Part shown: positions 24,110 to 34,470 of the stretch, piece by piece
Layout: each line of letters opens with the position of its first letter
Position numbering within the stretch: position 1 is the first letter of the stretch
Origin: Rhizobium leguminosarum bv. trifolii WSM2297
GTDB taxonomy: Bacteria; Pseudomonadota; Alphaproteobacteria; Rhizobiales; Rhizobiaceae
Assembly (NCBI RefSeq): GCF_000271845.1
Contig: NZ_JH719393.1
Span: 62,001-126,000, forward strand
Length of the DNA: 64,000 bases
Direction: 5' to 3'
The notes under the pieces: model-generated
Database searches by the model: none
What the model saw: the letters and a program-made list of their open reading frames with translations, nothing else
Told to the model about the DNA's origin: nothing
Translations under genes and position numbers: made by a program

Positions 24110-24883
24110 ATGTCCCAGAGACTCGCAGACAAGATAGCCCTCGTCACCGGAAGTTCGCGCGGTATCGGCCGGGCAGCCGCCCTTGCGTTTGCGAAGGAGG
24201 GTGCCGCGCTAATCGGCGTGCACTACACCGCCAACGCGGATGCGGCCGATGCCACCGTACGCGACATCGAGGCGCTCGGCGTCAAGGCCGTCGCCGTGAA
24301 GGCCGATCTCAGACAGGGCAAGGACGCGGCCGAGAGCCTCTGGGCGCAGTTCACCGAAGCTGCGCGTAGCGAAACGGGCTCGTCCGGTCTGGACATTCTG
24401 GTGAACAATGCCGGCATCGCGCCCGCACTGTCATTGAAGCAGACGAGCGAAGCCGCTTTCGACGAGGTGATGACGATTAACTACAAGGCGCCGTTCTTCT
24501 TGATCCAGGCAGTGGCCGACCACATTCGTGACAACGGTCGCGTCATCAATGTCTCGACTGGGTTTACGCGGATCGCCGCGCCGACGCATCCGGCCTACGC
24601 AGCCTCCAAGGGGGCGCTGGAGACATTGACACTGGCGCTGGCACCTGAATTTGCAGCTCGCGGGATTACGGTCAATGCCGTGCTGCCGGGTGTGACGGAG
24701 ACGGATATGAATGCCGAGTGGCTGGCATCACCAGACGCGCGCGCTGGCGCCGAAGCACTCTCGGTCTTCTCACGTGTCGGACGGGCGGAGGATGTCGCCG
24801 ACGTCATCGCCTTCCTTGCATCGTACGATGCGCGTTGGACGACGGGACAGATGATTGATGCGACGGGTGGCGCCCGGATCTGA
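24110..24883 (+). CDS. SDR family oxidoreductase under TetR control
   Basis: The 257-residue classical SDR has TGSSRGIG (13-20), NNAG (99-102), Ser149, Tyr163 and Lys167 and [18 protein letters not shown] after the second strand suggests NADP use. Divergence from a TetR gene with matching operators indicates induction by a small, probably electrophilic or aromatic, compound that the enzyme may process. The ligand is unknown. Confidence 0.9.
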   Translation: MSQRLADKIALVTGSSRGIGRAAALAFAKEGAALIGVHYTANADAADATVRDIEALGVKAVAVKADLRQGKDAAESLWAQFTEAARSETGSSGLDILVNNAGIAPALSLKQTSEAAFDEVMTINYKAPFFLIQAVADHIRDNGRVINVSTGFTRIAAPTHPAYAASKGALETLTLALAPEFAARGITVNAVLPGVTETDMNAEWLASPDARAGAEALSVFSRVGRAEDVADVIAFLASYDARWTTGQMIDATGGARI

Positions 24884-25021
24884 TCGATTCCGAGGCTCCT
24901 CTCTGTTTGCAGCCATTCAAACCAAGACATAGGCGTATCCTTGACGAGGTGCCGGTTGGGGTCCGGTTCCCAGTTCGTCCACCAGACGCCGATCTTGGCA
25001 CTATCAATACTAGAATGATTG

Positions 25022-25048
25022 CTAGCACTCTCGACGTAAGACTGCTAA
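25022..25048 (+). promoter_or_regulatory. CIRCE element (HrcA operator)
   Basis: CTAGCACTC, nine bases, GACTGCTAA matches the CIRCE consensus TTAGCACTC-N9-GAGTGCTAA with one difference in each arm. It lies 53 bases before groES, the usual place for HrcA control of chaperonin operons. Confidence 0.85.
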
Positions 25049-25101
25049 GAAGGCATATCGAGATCGGACATTGGGCCGCGTTCTCGTTGAGGAACTCCAA
25101 A

Positions 25102-25398
25102 ATGATTAAGACCATTTTTCGGCCGTTGCACGACCGTGTCGTCGTGCGCCGCATCGAGGCTGAAGCCAAGTCCAAGGGCGGCATCATCATTCCGGATACC
25201 GCCAAGGAAAAGCCACAGGAAGGCGAAATCGTCGCCGTTGGCGCCGGTGTACGTGACGAGAGCGGCAAGATCCTGCCTCTCGACGTCAAAGCGGGCGATC
25301 GCATCCTGTTCGGCAAATGGTCCGGCACCGAGATCAAGTTCAACGGCGAAGACCTGCTGATCATGAAGGAAACAGATGTCATGGGCGTTATCGCCTGA
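25102..25398 (+). CDS. groES: GroES co-chaperonin
   Basis: From ATG 25102 the protein has 98 residues: [20 protein letters not shown], the mobile loop [22 protein letters not shown], and the [19 protein letters not shown] end. It forms the heptameric lid of GroEL. A CIRCE element precedes it and groEL follows after 63 bases. Rhizobia hold several groESL copies; one of them is typically HrcA-controlled, as here. Confidence 0.97.
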   Translation: MIKTIFRPLHDRVVVRRIEAEAKSKGGIIIPDTAKEKPQEGEIVAVGAGVRDESGKILPLDVKAGDRILFGKWSGTEIKFNGEDLLIMKETDVMGVIA

Positions 25399-27096
<1,698 letters not shown>

Positions 27097-27136
27097 CAAT
27101 CTTCCTTCGGGAAGTTCGCAAGTAATTTGCGACACA

Positions 27137-27158
27137 GGGCTCCGACCGATCGGAGCCC
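27137..27158 (+). terminator. hairpin terminator after groEL
   Basis: GGGCTCCGA and TCGGAGCCC form a perfect 9-bp stem with a 4-base loop 41 bases after the groEL stop. The T tract is poor. Confidence 0.65.
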
Positions 27159-27304
27159 ATCATCCCCATCAGACGACATTGGGATTTGTGATTGGAGTCG
27201 CCGCGCGCCTCCAGAGCTTTCGCCCAGACTCCCGAACCAAAGAAGATGTCGGCCGATCAGCCTTGCTGTTCGCCGCCCGGCGCGATTCTGAAAGGATCGA
27301 AGCG

Positions 27305-27364
27305 ATGATGTTGTATACCGCCCCAAGCCTTGAAATGCTTGTAACTGGTGGAGCCAACGCATGA
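27305..27364 (+). CDS. 19-residue leader peptide overlapping a glycosyltransferase start
   Basis: ATG ATG TTG ... reads MMLYTAPSLEMLVTGGANA, with the stop overlapping the ATG of the next gene (ATGA). GAAAGGA lies upstream. The overlap suggests translational coupling; whether the peptide itself matters is unknown. Confidence 0.35.
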   Translation: MMLYTAPSLEMLVTGGANA

Positions 27365-28269
27365 TTGGCTATTTGATCCTGGTTCACCGCTATCCCGACC
27401 AATTCAAACGCCTGTTCAGGGCAATCTATAACGCTCGGAACCACTATGTCGTGCATGTCGACAAGAACTCAGGCACCGATCTCGAAGGCGAAATCCGAGA
27501 CTTCCTACGCCCCTATTCGAACGCAGATATGATCAGAAGCGAAAAGGCCATTTGGGGTGGCTACAGTCTGGTGGACGCGGAGCTGCGTGGCATGGAACGC
27601 CTGCTGGAAATGGGTGAATGGAGCCACTTCATCAACCTCAGCGGTCAAGATTTTCCACTGAAGCCTCAAACCCAAATCATGGCCTATCTCAATGCAAATC
27701 TCGATCGAGAATTCATCAAGGTGCTGGACCAGGATAAGCATCGCCCGGATACGATGCATCGCGTCAGCGAGTACGTGGTCGAACTGGAGGAGAGCATTCA
27801 GCGTACCGCGCGTTCAAGACCGTTTCTGACTGCCGCCACACCCTATATCGGCAATCAGTGGATGATCGTCACGAGGGCTTTCTGCGAGTTCGTCTGCCAT
27901 GACCGGAGCGTCGACCGCTACAAGGCGTTCTACGAAAACACCCTGATCCCCGACGAGGGGTTCTTTCAGACGGTGATGATGAATTGCGCGATCGAAAGCG
28001 AGATCACCAGTGATGATCTGCGGATGATCGACTGGATTGCCGATGATGACATCAAGCTGCGTCCCCGGACGTATCAGCGCACAGATGCGGCTGACCTCAA
28101 AGCAAGCTCAAATCTCTTCGCCCGAAAATTCGATCAGACGGTCGACGGCGAGATCCTTGAGGTCCTTGAGCGGCATCTTGCCAAACAAGCGGTCATCAAT
28201 GTTGACCGGTCTCGCGCCATCCCGGTCAATGCTGGCCTACCCTTCGCCCTGGAAGGAACCGCAGCGTGA
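27361..28269 (+). CDS. GT14-type (core-2/I-branching) glycosyltransferase
   Basis: The 302-residue protein opens with GYLILVHRYPDQFKRLFRAI and continues YVVHVDKNSG, WGGYSLVDAELRGMERLLE, FINLSGQDFPLKPQ and a late PDEGFFQTVMMN. These are the marks of the beta-1,6-GlcNAc/xylosyltransferase fold (DUF266/GT14): HVD for the donor, LSGQDFPL, and PDE as the catalytic glutamate region. It has no membrane segment. In rhizobia such genes serve surface polysaccharides, but no other sugar genes are nearby. Confidence 0.85.
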   Translation: MIGYLILVHRYPDQFKRLFRAIYNARNHYVVHVDKNSGTDLEGEIRDFLRPYSNADMIRSEKAIWGGYSLVDAELRGMERLLEMGEWSHFINLSGQDFPLKPQTQIMAYLNANLDREFIKVLDQDKHRPDTMHRVSEYVVELEESIQRTARSRPFLTAATPYIGNQWMIVTRAFCEFVCHDRSVDRYKAFYENTLIPDEGFFQTVMMNCAIESEITSDDLRMIDWIADDDIKLRPRTYQRTDAADLKASSNLFARKFDQTVDGEILEVLERHLAKQAVINVDRSRAIPVNAGLPFALEGTAA

Positions 28270-28281
28270 GATGAGGGCCAT

Positions 28282-28545
28282 GTGTTGATATTGAATAGAC
28301 CTCAACGGGCCGGACCATATCCCGACAGGGATATTGGCTGCCAGGAAGCTCTCGAACCGGCCTTTTTCGATTTGGCCAAGGGGCTGACTCCCGACAATAT
28401 CGCGCGGGCGGCCGGCGGCAATCTGGCGCCGGCGCTGGCGGGTCTGGCAAAACGCGCTGAAAGCGCCGGCTGGACGCTGGAGGAAGCAGAGGTGGCGATC
28501 AGCGAACTGTCACAAAATCTGCTGGATGAGATGTCATCGATGTAG
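28282..28545 (+). CDS. conserved rhizobial hypothetical protein
   Basis: The 87-residue frame starts at GTG 28282 behind GAGGG. DIGCQEALEPAFFDLAKG followed by LAKRAESAGWTLEEAEVAIS, LSQNLLDE matches a recurrent rhizobial pattern (D-x-x-CQEALEP, then E-x-AGW). The function is unknown. It is 12 bases downstream of the glycosyltransferase and may be co-transcribed. Confidence 0.6.
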   Translation: MLILNRPQRAGPYPDRDIGCQEALEPAFFDLAKGLTPDNIARAAGGNLAPALAGLAKRAESAGWTLEEAEVAISELSQNLLDEMSSM

Positions 28546-28764
28546 ATTGGCTATGACTCGCGTTGAGGCCTGTTGTTCAATATTTGGCGTTGGACTGGCC
28601 TGCCTTTATGTGAGCTAGTCCAACCCAAGCATGCTATCCCGTCCACTTCAGAAACCCGTGTTTCGTCACCACGCTGGTCGGATACCGAGTTGGTCTGGTT
28701 GGAACGGGACAGCCGTTTCCGAATAGAAAAACGTCATTTGGAGCGCTCGCTGATCGAGGATGCT
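28546..28764. other. gene-free stretch before the stress promoter
   Basis: No gene is supported here; the right part leads into the GGAAC box at 28765. Confidence 0.35.
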
Positions 28765-28789
28765 GGAACACGCGACGTGAGAGCGTGTT
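28765..28789 (+). promoter_or_regulatory. possible EcfG-type promoter (GGAAC-N17-GTT)
   Basis: GGAAC at 28765-28769 and GTT at 28787-28789 with 17 bases between. It is 113 bases before the gene at 28902, so the untranslated leader would be about 100 bases. Confidence 0.4.
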
Positions 28790-28901
28790 GCTGCCGATCC
28801 CGGCCCGCTTACAGGCCGTGATCTTAAATGACGGCGTCCGCATGCCGCTCTGCGCCGGCACTTCCTTCGCAACCCGTTTCAGACCATGAGGAAAATTCGC
28901 T

Positions 28902-29111
28902 ATGATCAAGTTCGAAGTCGTGCAGCCATGTTTGGTCGGACCGCGAGCGTCCGTCTACGAGTTCGCCAGGAAATACCGATTGAGCGACGTGGAGGCCGAA
29001 CGGCTCTTTCTCAAAATGGGTGCCTCAGGGACGCAGGAGGCAGTGCTTGCGGAGGCGCAGTTTGCTGCTCCGGAATTCAAGATTTCCTCTGACAAGGACA
29101 AGCAATCATGA
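28902..29111 (+). CDS. hypothetical protein
   Basis: ATG 28902 follows GAGGAAA. The 69-residue protein has two helices (VYEFARKYRLSDVEAERLFL; TQEAVLAEAQF), perhaps a small helix-turn-helix, but no family is recognised. Its stop overlaps the start of the next gene (ATGA), so both are translated together. Confidence 0.55.
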   Translation: MIKFEVVQPCLVGPRASVYEFARKYRLSDVEAERLFLKMGASGTQEAVLAEAQFAAPEFKISSDKDKQS

Positions 29112-29677
29112 AATCCCCCGCATTGGATAGCCCACTTTTGAAGCATATTTCCGAAGGTTCATACGCCGCTGAATCGCCTGTCACGAGCTTGCCCATCGAA
29201 CCAGCCCAAAACAACTCGGTGAATTTGAGAGCGCGTGTTGCAGCGACGGTCAGAAAAGCTCGGGCTCAAAGAGAGGTTGAACTGCAAAAAGCGTCCGACC
29301 GGGCAAACGCGGAGCGTCGGGAAGTACAGCAAAAGGCAAAGAACGCCTTGCTGTCGCTTCTGGCGGACGACGTCATCGATGTCATCGTCGGCAAGCACGC
29401 CGCTCTGGGGGAACTTCATATTGGAACGATAAAGATCACGAGAAACGGTGTCGAGCTCATCAGAGACGGCGGAGCCGGGGCATTCCATACGGAAGGCGAG
29501 CGGCTCGACATCAGATTTGACGGCGCCATTCTGCAGGCCGGCCAGCAATTGAAATCCCTTGAATTTCAAAATCGCGTGCTGGAACTTCAGGCTCAAGGCA
29601 TCAAGATCGACAGTGTTTACGATACCTCGTCGCAAGGTATCCTGATCACCTTCGACTATGGGGGTGCTCTAAACTGA
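29108..29677 (+). CDS. hypothetical protein with coiled coil
   Basis: The 189-residue protein has a polar N-terminus, a long charged helix at about 45-80 (ARVAATVRKARAQREVELQK, ASDRANAERREVQQKAKNAL) likely to form a coiled coil, and a beta-rich C-terminal half (ELHIGTIKITRNGVELIRDG ... GILITFDYGG). It is coupled to the previous gene. I do not recognise it. Confidence 0.6.
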   Translation: MKSPALDSPLLKHISEGSYAAESPVTSLPIEPAQNNSVNLRARVAATVRKARAQREVELQKASDRANAERREVQQKAKNALLSLLADDVIDVIVGKHAALGELHIGTIKITRNGVELIRDGGAGAFHTEGERLDIRFDGAILQAGQQLKSLEFQNRVLELQAQGIKIDSVYDTSSQGILITFDYGGALN

Positions 29678-30166
29678 GCCAGGACCAACGGTCATCTGCC
29701 TGTTGCACCGAGCGATGATGCGACTAGAGCATGCGCTGGTCGCGCTGGAAGCAAACTCGCTCGACGGGGCGCCCGGCAAAGGCGCATATAACCAGTGCCA
29801 ATTGATTGGGCCGGACGTACTGTTAACAAAGCTATCCATGGGGCTGGCGAACACTAGCATCGCTGCGCGAGGACAGCGGACGTGTAACCCGCCGGAACGC
29901 AACTAGTTATCGCATAGAGGTCACGAGCTGTCTGTTCAGGCGACCGCTTTGCCGCGCTTGTTGCACACTCGCGAGATGCTCGCCGGCCGAGCGCAATCTC
30001 AAGTATTTTGGCAGTCACCGCTTCATCCTTAACCTCCTGAGGCTCGGCAGCGCCTGTCAGCCGCAGACCAGACCACTAGATCGCGGCTCGATCGTACCTT
30101 GGAGGCCATCTCCGAGCCTAGGTAATAGATCCGCTCAAGCCCTAACTCACAGTTATCGGACGATGT
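29678..30166. other. gene-free stretch
   Basis: A 67-codon plus-strand frame at 29703 lacks a ribosome-binding site and has weak composition. I report nothing here. Confidence 0.35.
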
Positions 30167-30460
30167 TCATCGGGAAGACTTCTGCGTCGCATCAGTCGCT
30201 GCCAGGAGATCAGCGAGCGCCGTCGGCTCGATTCGGACGATCCTGCGCAAACGGTTCCCTTGCTCTATCGACGGCAGGTGGATGTAGGTTGCGATACGGC
30301 GGTAGGCAAGCCAGGACAGGCCTTCGATCGGCTCTTCATCCTGCTCGATCTTGTAATCGCCCGCCGGATGAATCTCACCAACAAGATCGGGCAGCGCGAA
30401 AGGGACGGAGAAGTGGACAATGGTGTTCGTCGTGCGTGTGGATGATATGTCCGTGGACAT
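30167..30460 (-). CDS. conserved rhizobial hypothetical protein
   Basis: From ATG 30460 (AGGAG nine bases before) the 97-residue protein reads TIVHFSVPFALPDLVGEIHP, AGDYKIEQDEEPIEGLSWLA, YRRIATYIHLPS. The segment PFxLPxxxxxxPAGDY followed by EEPIEGxSxLAYRR is a repeating rhizobial family with a beta-sandwich look and no assigned function. It stands alone on its strand. Confidence 0.65.
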   Translation of the reverse strand: MSTDISSTRTTNTIVHFSVPFALPDLVGEIHPAGDYKIEQDEEPIEGLSWLAYRRIATYIHLPSIEQGNRLRRIVRIEPTALADLLAATDATQKSSR

Positions 30461-30526
30461 GGTGATAGGCTCCTGTTGAAGGCTGTTAGCCAAGACCCGG
30501 TGAATGCTTCCAACGGGGATCGGCAT

Positions 30527-30908
30527 GGCTATCGGAATTCGGAGCGATGACGGTCTTTAAGTCTCTGACACGGACGAGAGCCACGGGGCCAAACGACGAG
30601 AGATATTGTTATGCCCCAAATGCGTCACAAATTGGAAAAGGGTGTTCCGGGAGCCGATTGCCGAACCTACGTATTCTATAACGCTGGAAAATATATCGAA
30701 TTAAACTAATTGAATAAGAGAGACCATCTCAGCCTTCTTATTGCGTTATTCTTCAATGTACGACTCGCAATTCTACAAATCTGATCTAACCAGGAAAATA
30801 CACGCCGACGACCCCCACCTGCTCGACGATTAGGAGGCCTGCCGGGAAAGCGCCTTGGCCGGCGAACGGTAGCCTCGCGACTTCACAATGAACAAAGGAC
30901 GCATGCAG
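30527..30908. other. AT-rich gene-free stretch
   Basis: This part, mainly 30600-30790, is clearly richer in A and T than the surroundings. A 33-codon frame at 30612 is possible but unsupported. Confidence 0.35.
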
Positions 30909-31283
30909 ATGTCGAGACATAACAACGCCAAGCCCTTTACCGCCAGTGACCGCCACGACTTCAGCGCCAACGGCGAGCGCCCGGATGGCAATCCCTCCGC
31001 CAGGGAATTGATCGCGGATGCCGTCGCCGCGCGCGCCGACCTCGCCGTGCCACCCGGGCAAGTGCGTGCAGCCGACCAGCTTCGTGAATCAACGAAGCCG
31101 CGGCATCGGTCCAGCAAGCGCCGACGCATCGAAGCCGATGACAAGGGGCTGGCTGTCCAGGATCTTCCTACAATGGGAGAACTCGAGCAGGCGCGAACCG
31201 ATTACAGTAGGAAGATCGCCACCCGGGAAGCGGAGGGGCGTGGCGGGCAGGCAGACAAAAAGCGGGGGAGTGAAAAGGGCTGA
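30909..31283 (+). CDS. hypothetical basic protein
   Basis: From ATG 30909 the 124-residue protein is hydrophilic: NNAKPFTASDRHDF, PSARELIADAVAARADLAVP, KPRHRSSKRRR and a lysine/arginine-rich end. Codon use is natural for the replicon, mostly with G or C in third positions. ATG 30888 is an alternative start. No family is recognised; the composition suggests a disordered protein. Confidence 0.45.
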   Translation: MSRHNNAKPFTASDRHDFSANGERPDGNPSARELIADAVAARADLAVPPGQVRAADQLRESTKPRHRSSKRRRIEADDKGLAVQDLPTMGELEQARTDYSRKIATREAEGRGGQADKKRGSEKG

Positions 31284-31317
31284 CACCCACCGACGGGGCC
31301 AGCGCGCGCCGGCCGGC

Positions 31318-31533
31318 TCAGCGCTCCAATCGGATCGAAGCCACAATCAGATCCTGATGGAAGCAATGGTTGCGCAATCCTCTGTCAAGGCGACCAGCTC
31401 TCTCGAGCGCCAGCCTGGCGGGCTCGCCTCGCGTCAACATCCCGTCGATCAGGCTCTGCTGCGCGCAAATCATTTGCCGGTCAACAATGACTTGCCGGCG
31501 CGCGACTTCCAGGTCTTTTGGGGAATAGGTCAT
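31318..31533 (-). CDS. hypothetical helical protein
   Basis: The 71-residue frame (TYSPKDLEVARRQVIVDRQM, ICAQQSLIDGMLTRGEPARL, ALERAG, LRNHCFHQDLIVASI) is strongly helical with natural codon use. The ribosome-binding site is weak. I do not recognise it; it converges with the gene ending at 31283. Confidence 0.5.
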   Translation of the reverse strand: MTYSPKDLEVARRQVIVDRQMICAQQSLIDGMLTRGEPARLALERAGRLDRGLRNHCFHQDLIVASIRLER

Positions 31534-31791
31534 GAGAGACTATATCACACAGGCGGCGATAGTAGGATTCCTTTCGCCGTCTCCGTACTGTCACGACCGC
31601 CGGGTTGGTGTCGCTGAACGAGCCAACACACAGAGCCCACGCCTCTCGCCCGCGACCGAACGGCAGGACTGAAAATTATATGGCGCCGCGCATAGCGTTC
31701 CGTCGCTTTTTCCTTGGATAAAGCGCAATAAGCGCGCATGTTTACAAACCGGCAGCCGATGAAACGGGCGCTGCCGATCAAGGGGTGGCGC

Positions 31792-31827
31792 CCTTCGCCC
31801 CAATCAAAGGAGGACAAGATGTCTTCC
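31792..31827 (+). repeat. shared gene leader, copy 1
   Basis: CCTTCGCCCCAATCAAAGG, then AGGACAAG-ATGTCTTCC, nearly equal to 32511-32547. The repeat covers the ribosome-binding site and first codons of two otherwise different genes. Confidence 0.5.
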
Positions 31828-31941
31828 GCCTTCAAACACTCTTTCCGAATCGCGGCTTATGGCGACTTCTTATTCCGGGCCTCCATCCTGGTGAGCTTCG
31901 CCGTCATCATTAGTCTCATTTTGAGAGGGTGGTTATGGTAG
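31819..31941 (+). CDS. small single-pass membrane protein
   Basis: A 40-residue protein from ATG 31819 behind AAAGGAGG. Residues 18-36 (LFRASILVSFAVIISLIL) form a membrane helix with a short charged N-terminus and a GWLW end. It overlaps the start of the next gene. Its first four codons and leader equal those of the gene at 32539, although the proteins are unrelated after that. Confidence 0.6.
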   Translation: MSSAFKHSFRIAAYGDFLFRASILVSFAVIISLILRGWLW

Positions 31942-32243
31942 TAATTATCAGGGCGGGAATTGCTGCGAAAAGCGGCGAGCATTGGCGGCTGCGGTCCATG
32001 CTCAAGCGGGCGGACTACGCGACGTCAGATCTCGTTGCGTCAGAATGTGGCATCCATCATGAAGAAGTGATGATGATACGCCGCATCAAGGAGGCGACGA
32101 TCCCGGCGCCCGCCTATCCCTCTTCAAGACGCCGGAAACTGGGCGCAGATCCCAAGGCTTTGGCATCCTGGGAAAACGAAGGGGGTGCAACGCGAGCCGT
32201 GGACGCCACTGCGATCAAGAGAGATGATGAGCGAGGCGATTGA
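31935..32243 (+). CDS. hypothetical protein
   Basis: ATG 31935 lies inside the end of the membrane-protein gene, with GAGAGGG upstream. The 102-residue protein includes EHWRLRSMLKRADYATSDLV, ASECGIHHEEVMMIRRIKEA and a basic, proline-containing tail. Helices may form a small DNA-binding unit, but no motif is diagnostic. It is translationally coupled to the preceding gene. Confidence 0.5.
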   Translation: MVVIIRAGIAAKSGEHWRLRSMLKRADYATSDLVASECGIHHEEVMMIRRIKEATIPAPAYPSSRRRKLGADPKALASWENEGGATRAVDATAIKRDDERGD

Positions 32244-32510
32244 GCGAGCAAATGCCGAAGATTCTTTCAGCGCAGGGAGCGCGATAGCCGGATCGTTGGG
32301 TTCGGTGATGGCGAGCCGGCAACGGAGTTCAGATACCATAAGGCGAAAGCTTCTATGAATTTTGAGATCCGAGTCATTCCAATGCACAAGATGACCGCTT
32401 CCTGCTCATATTGGAATATTTAGTTTGCCACCCGCATTAATTAGGCGCACGGTTAGTCTTCAGTAGCTGTTTTCAGGGCGCTACTGCAGGGAGGTCGGTT
32501 AGATGCCTTG

Positions 32511-32547
32511 CCTTCGCCCCAAATTGAAGGAGGACAGAATGTCTTCC
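32511..32547 (+). repeat. shared gene leader, copy 2
   Basis: Second copy of the leader at 31792: CCTTCGCCCC, AAATTGAAGGAGGACAG, ATGTCTTCC. Confidence 0.5.
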
Positions 32548-32847
32548 AATCTCAACATCTCTGTGCGGACGTCCGACCTGGCTGTATTACAAGGTGTCCT
32601 CGACGACGCCGGATACGATTCCACATCTATCCTCGCAGACCCCAAATATTACAACATCGCCGTCAGACTGCTGTTTAAGCTTTATCACGACGGCATGACC
32701 TCGCCCGCCGCCCTTTCTCTCGAACTCAGCCGGCACTTTGGAAAAACACCGCTGCCCTCGAAATCATCCGCGGAGTTTGAAAAAAATCGCAAACGGATTC
32801 AAGGGATCCGTTCTTCGGTTGCGGTCAAGTTGGCTGCCGGCACCTGA
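32539..32847 (+). CDS. hypothetical protein, paralogue of 18721-18954
   Basis: ATG 32539 follows GAAGGAGG. The 102-residue protein has ISVRTSDLAVLQGVLDDAGY, VRLLFKLYHDGMTSPAALSL, ELSRHFGK and a lysine-rich tail. The shorter protein at 18721 shares its first 60 residues in pattern and its exact distance from start to DLxxLQ. The family seems rhizobial; its role is unknown. Confidence 0.65.
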   Translation: MSSNLNISVRTSDLAVLQGVLDDAGYDSTSILADPKYYNIAVRLLFKLYHDGMTSPAALSLELSRHFGKTPLPSKSSAEFEKNRKRIQGIRSSVAVKLAAGT

Positions 32848-32962
32848 ACACTTGTCAAAGCTACTTCTCGCGAAGTTCATCTCCAACAGATTCCGCTGCC
32901 ATAAGAGGCAGACGACAACCTTCGGGGTATGCAAATGGTGAGCACGCACGGAAGCGGTTATA

Positions 32963-33256
32963 ATGATGACATCGTCCAACGCCGCCACGCTTCTCCAGGA
33001 TGCCGCTGACCGGATCGCGGACATCCCGCGTCCAGATCTGCAGATCCTGCTTCGGCGAACCGCACTCCGGCTGCGCAACGCTACGACGGTTTCTATGGAC
33101 GACGATGTTGATGAAGTCTTATTGGACTTGGCCAGCGAGCTGGGGCTGACACGAGAGGACATGATGAGATACATCATCAGAGAGTGGATGGAAGAGAACA
33201 ATTTCCTGTTCACGCATGAGCTGGACGAACATCGCAAGTTAGATGGATTGGCATGA
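32963..33256 (+). CDS. hypothetical protein, paralogue of 6510-6803
   Basis: The 97-residue acidic protein is wholly helical: TLLQDAADRIADIPRPDLQI, LLRRTALRLRN, VDEVLLDLASELGLTREDMM, RYIIREWMEENN. Its diverged twin at 6510 has the same length. GLTREDMMRYIIREW looks like a ribbon-helix-helix-like or dimerisation segment, but this is inference. It follows the gene at 32539 by 115 bases. Confidence 0.65.
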   Translation: MMTSSNAATLLQDAADRIADIPRPDLQILLRRTALRLRNATTVSMDDDVDEVLLDLASELGLTREDMMRYIIREWMEENNFLFTHELDEHRKLDGLA

Positions 33257-33489
33257 CCGGCGAATGGCCGATGCAATCTGAGATTGAAGGTGCCGCCTGA
33301 CGAAAACTAATCGTTGACACAGCAGTCTCAGTTCATTATTGATGCATCATCGATCTTTTGCTTGCCGAGCTTTGTCTACCGCGCCATTGGCACCGCGCTT
33401 AAACGAACTTCCCTTTCAAAAATAGTCGGTTTCCATCTGCGCAGCATTGGCTTCGCGGTTCTTCACTCTATGCTTTGAAAGGGTTCATC

Positions 33490-33699
33490 ATGACCACTGG
33501 CACAGTTAAATGGTTTAATTCCACCAAGGGCTTCGGCTTCATTCAGCCTGATAATGGCGGCGCCGACGCTTTCGTTCACATCTCTGCCGTTGAGCGCGCC
33601 GGAATGCGCGAGCTCGTCGAAGGCCAGAAGATCGGGTTCGAGCTCGAGCGCGACAACAAGTCGGGCAAAATGTCGGCCTGCAATCTGCAGTCCGCTTAA
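33490..33699 (+). CDS. cold-shock protein (CspA family)
   Basis: The 69-residue protein is a textbook cold-shock domain: [20 protein letters not shown] holds RNP1 (KGFGFI), [14 protein letters not shown] holds RNP2 (VFVHF-like), and the [20 protein letters not shown] end closes the barrel. It binds single-stranded RNA/DNA and melts mRNA structure. The gene is single, and a strong terminator follows at 33758. Which inducer acts cannot be read from sequence. Confidence 0.96.
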   Translation: MTTGTVKWFNSTKGFGFIQPDNGGADAFVHISAVERAGMRELVEGQKIGFELERDNKSGKMSACNLQSA

Positions 33700-33757
33700 G
33701 CGATATCTGCTTCCCTTTGACCACGGATGTACTGGCACTGCCGGAAGCTATTTCATC

Positions 33758-33785
33758 AAGGCCAGGCGTTTTGCCTGGCCTTTTT
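33758..33785 (+). terminator. strong Rho-independent terminator after csp
   Basis: AAGGCCAGGC and GCCTGGCCTT form a perfect 10-bp stem with a 5-base loop, and the 3' arm runs into TTTTT. Confidence 0.9.
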
Positions 33786-33820
33786 CGTTTCGGTTGCTAG
33801 CCGAACTAATGAAGGTTCCA

Positions 33821-34045
33821 ATGACACAAGCACACAGCAAATCCCGCCAGCAGGCGGAGATCGCCTTCGGCACCGTTCAGACTCAGTTCTTTGCCAAGAA
33901 TAACGCGGTGGAAGAGCTCGAATCCGTGGCTCAGGCCCGAGACGCCAAGACCCTAAGGCTGCGTGAGGCACGTCTTGCCAAAGAGCTGGCTGACCGCATT
34001 TCGGCGACATCCAACCTCATCGCCAAACGCGCCAAAGCGCGCTGA
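33821..34045 (+). CDS. small conserved hypothetical protein beside csp
   Basis: ATG 33821 has GAAGG five bases before it. The 74-residue protein is helical and charged: SRQQAEIAFGTVQTQFFAKN, EELESVAQARDAKTLRLREA, RLAKELADRISATSN. Such genes often follow csp in rhizobia (my recollection). A strong terminator separates the two, so it has its own promoter. Function unknown. Confidence 0.65.
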   Translation: MTQAHSKSRQQAEIAFGTVQTQFFAKNNAVEELESVAQARDAKTLRLREARLAKELADRISATSNLIAKRAKAR

Positions 34046-34226
34046 TCTTGCCCTCATTAGCTGGATAGGAGCGAGGAGCGCCAGAAACAACGAAGTTTCC
34101 GACCGCCGCGCCCCATCCGCCGACGCCGCTTGTTCTCCTGAATATCGACCGTGCGCCAAAGACTGCGGTAAAACCTGCTAAAATGGCGCGACAAGTCGAA
34201 CGCGCTATCATTGTCCGGCTCAGGTA

Positions 34227-34397
34227 GAGCGATGTCTTGAACGCGAGCGCGCGAAGCTCGAGGAGCAAAAGAGTATCGAGACCCCAAGCGCGGGAGAGCG
34301 CCGAAAACGCGCGGACAGCGCGGGGATCGAAGGTGAGGCGATGCGAAAGGCCGAACGCGACCGGCGGTACGCCAACCGCAAGGCAAGACAAGTCTAG
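34227..34397 (+). pseudogene. C-terminal fragment, DUF6481-like
   Basis: The frame ERCLERERAKLEEQK ... GEAMRKAERDRRYANRKARQ, then V and a stop, resembles the lysine/arginine/alanine-rich end of DUF6481 proteins (ARYAARKAR). No start codon or N-terminal part can be found upstream. Confidence 0.35.
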
Positions 34398-34470
34398 CTT
34401 TTGCCCGTACGCCCCGACCCGACAGCATGACGACGTCATGCTGGGACCTAAACAAACTAAAGGAGCCCGC

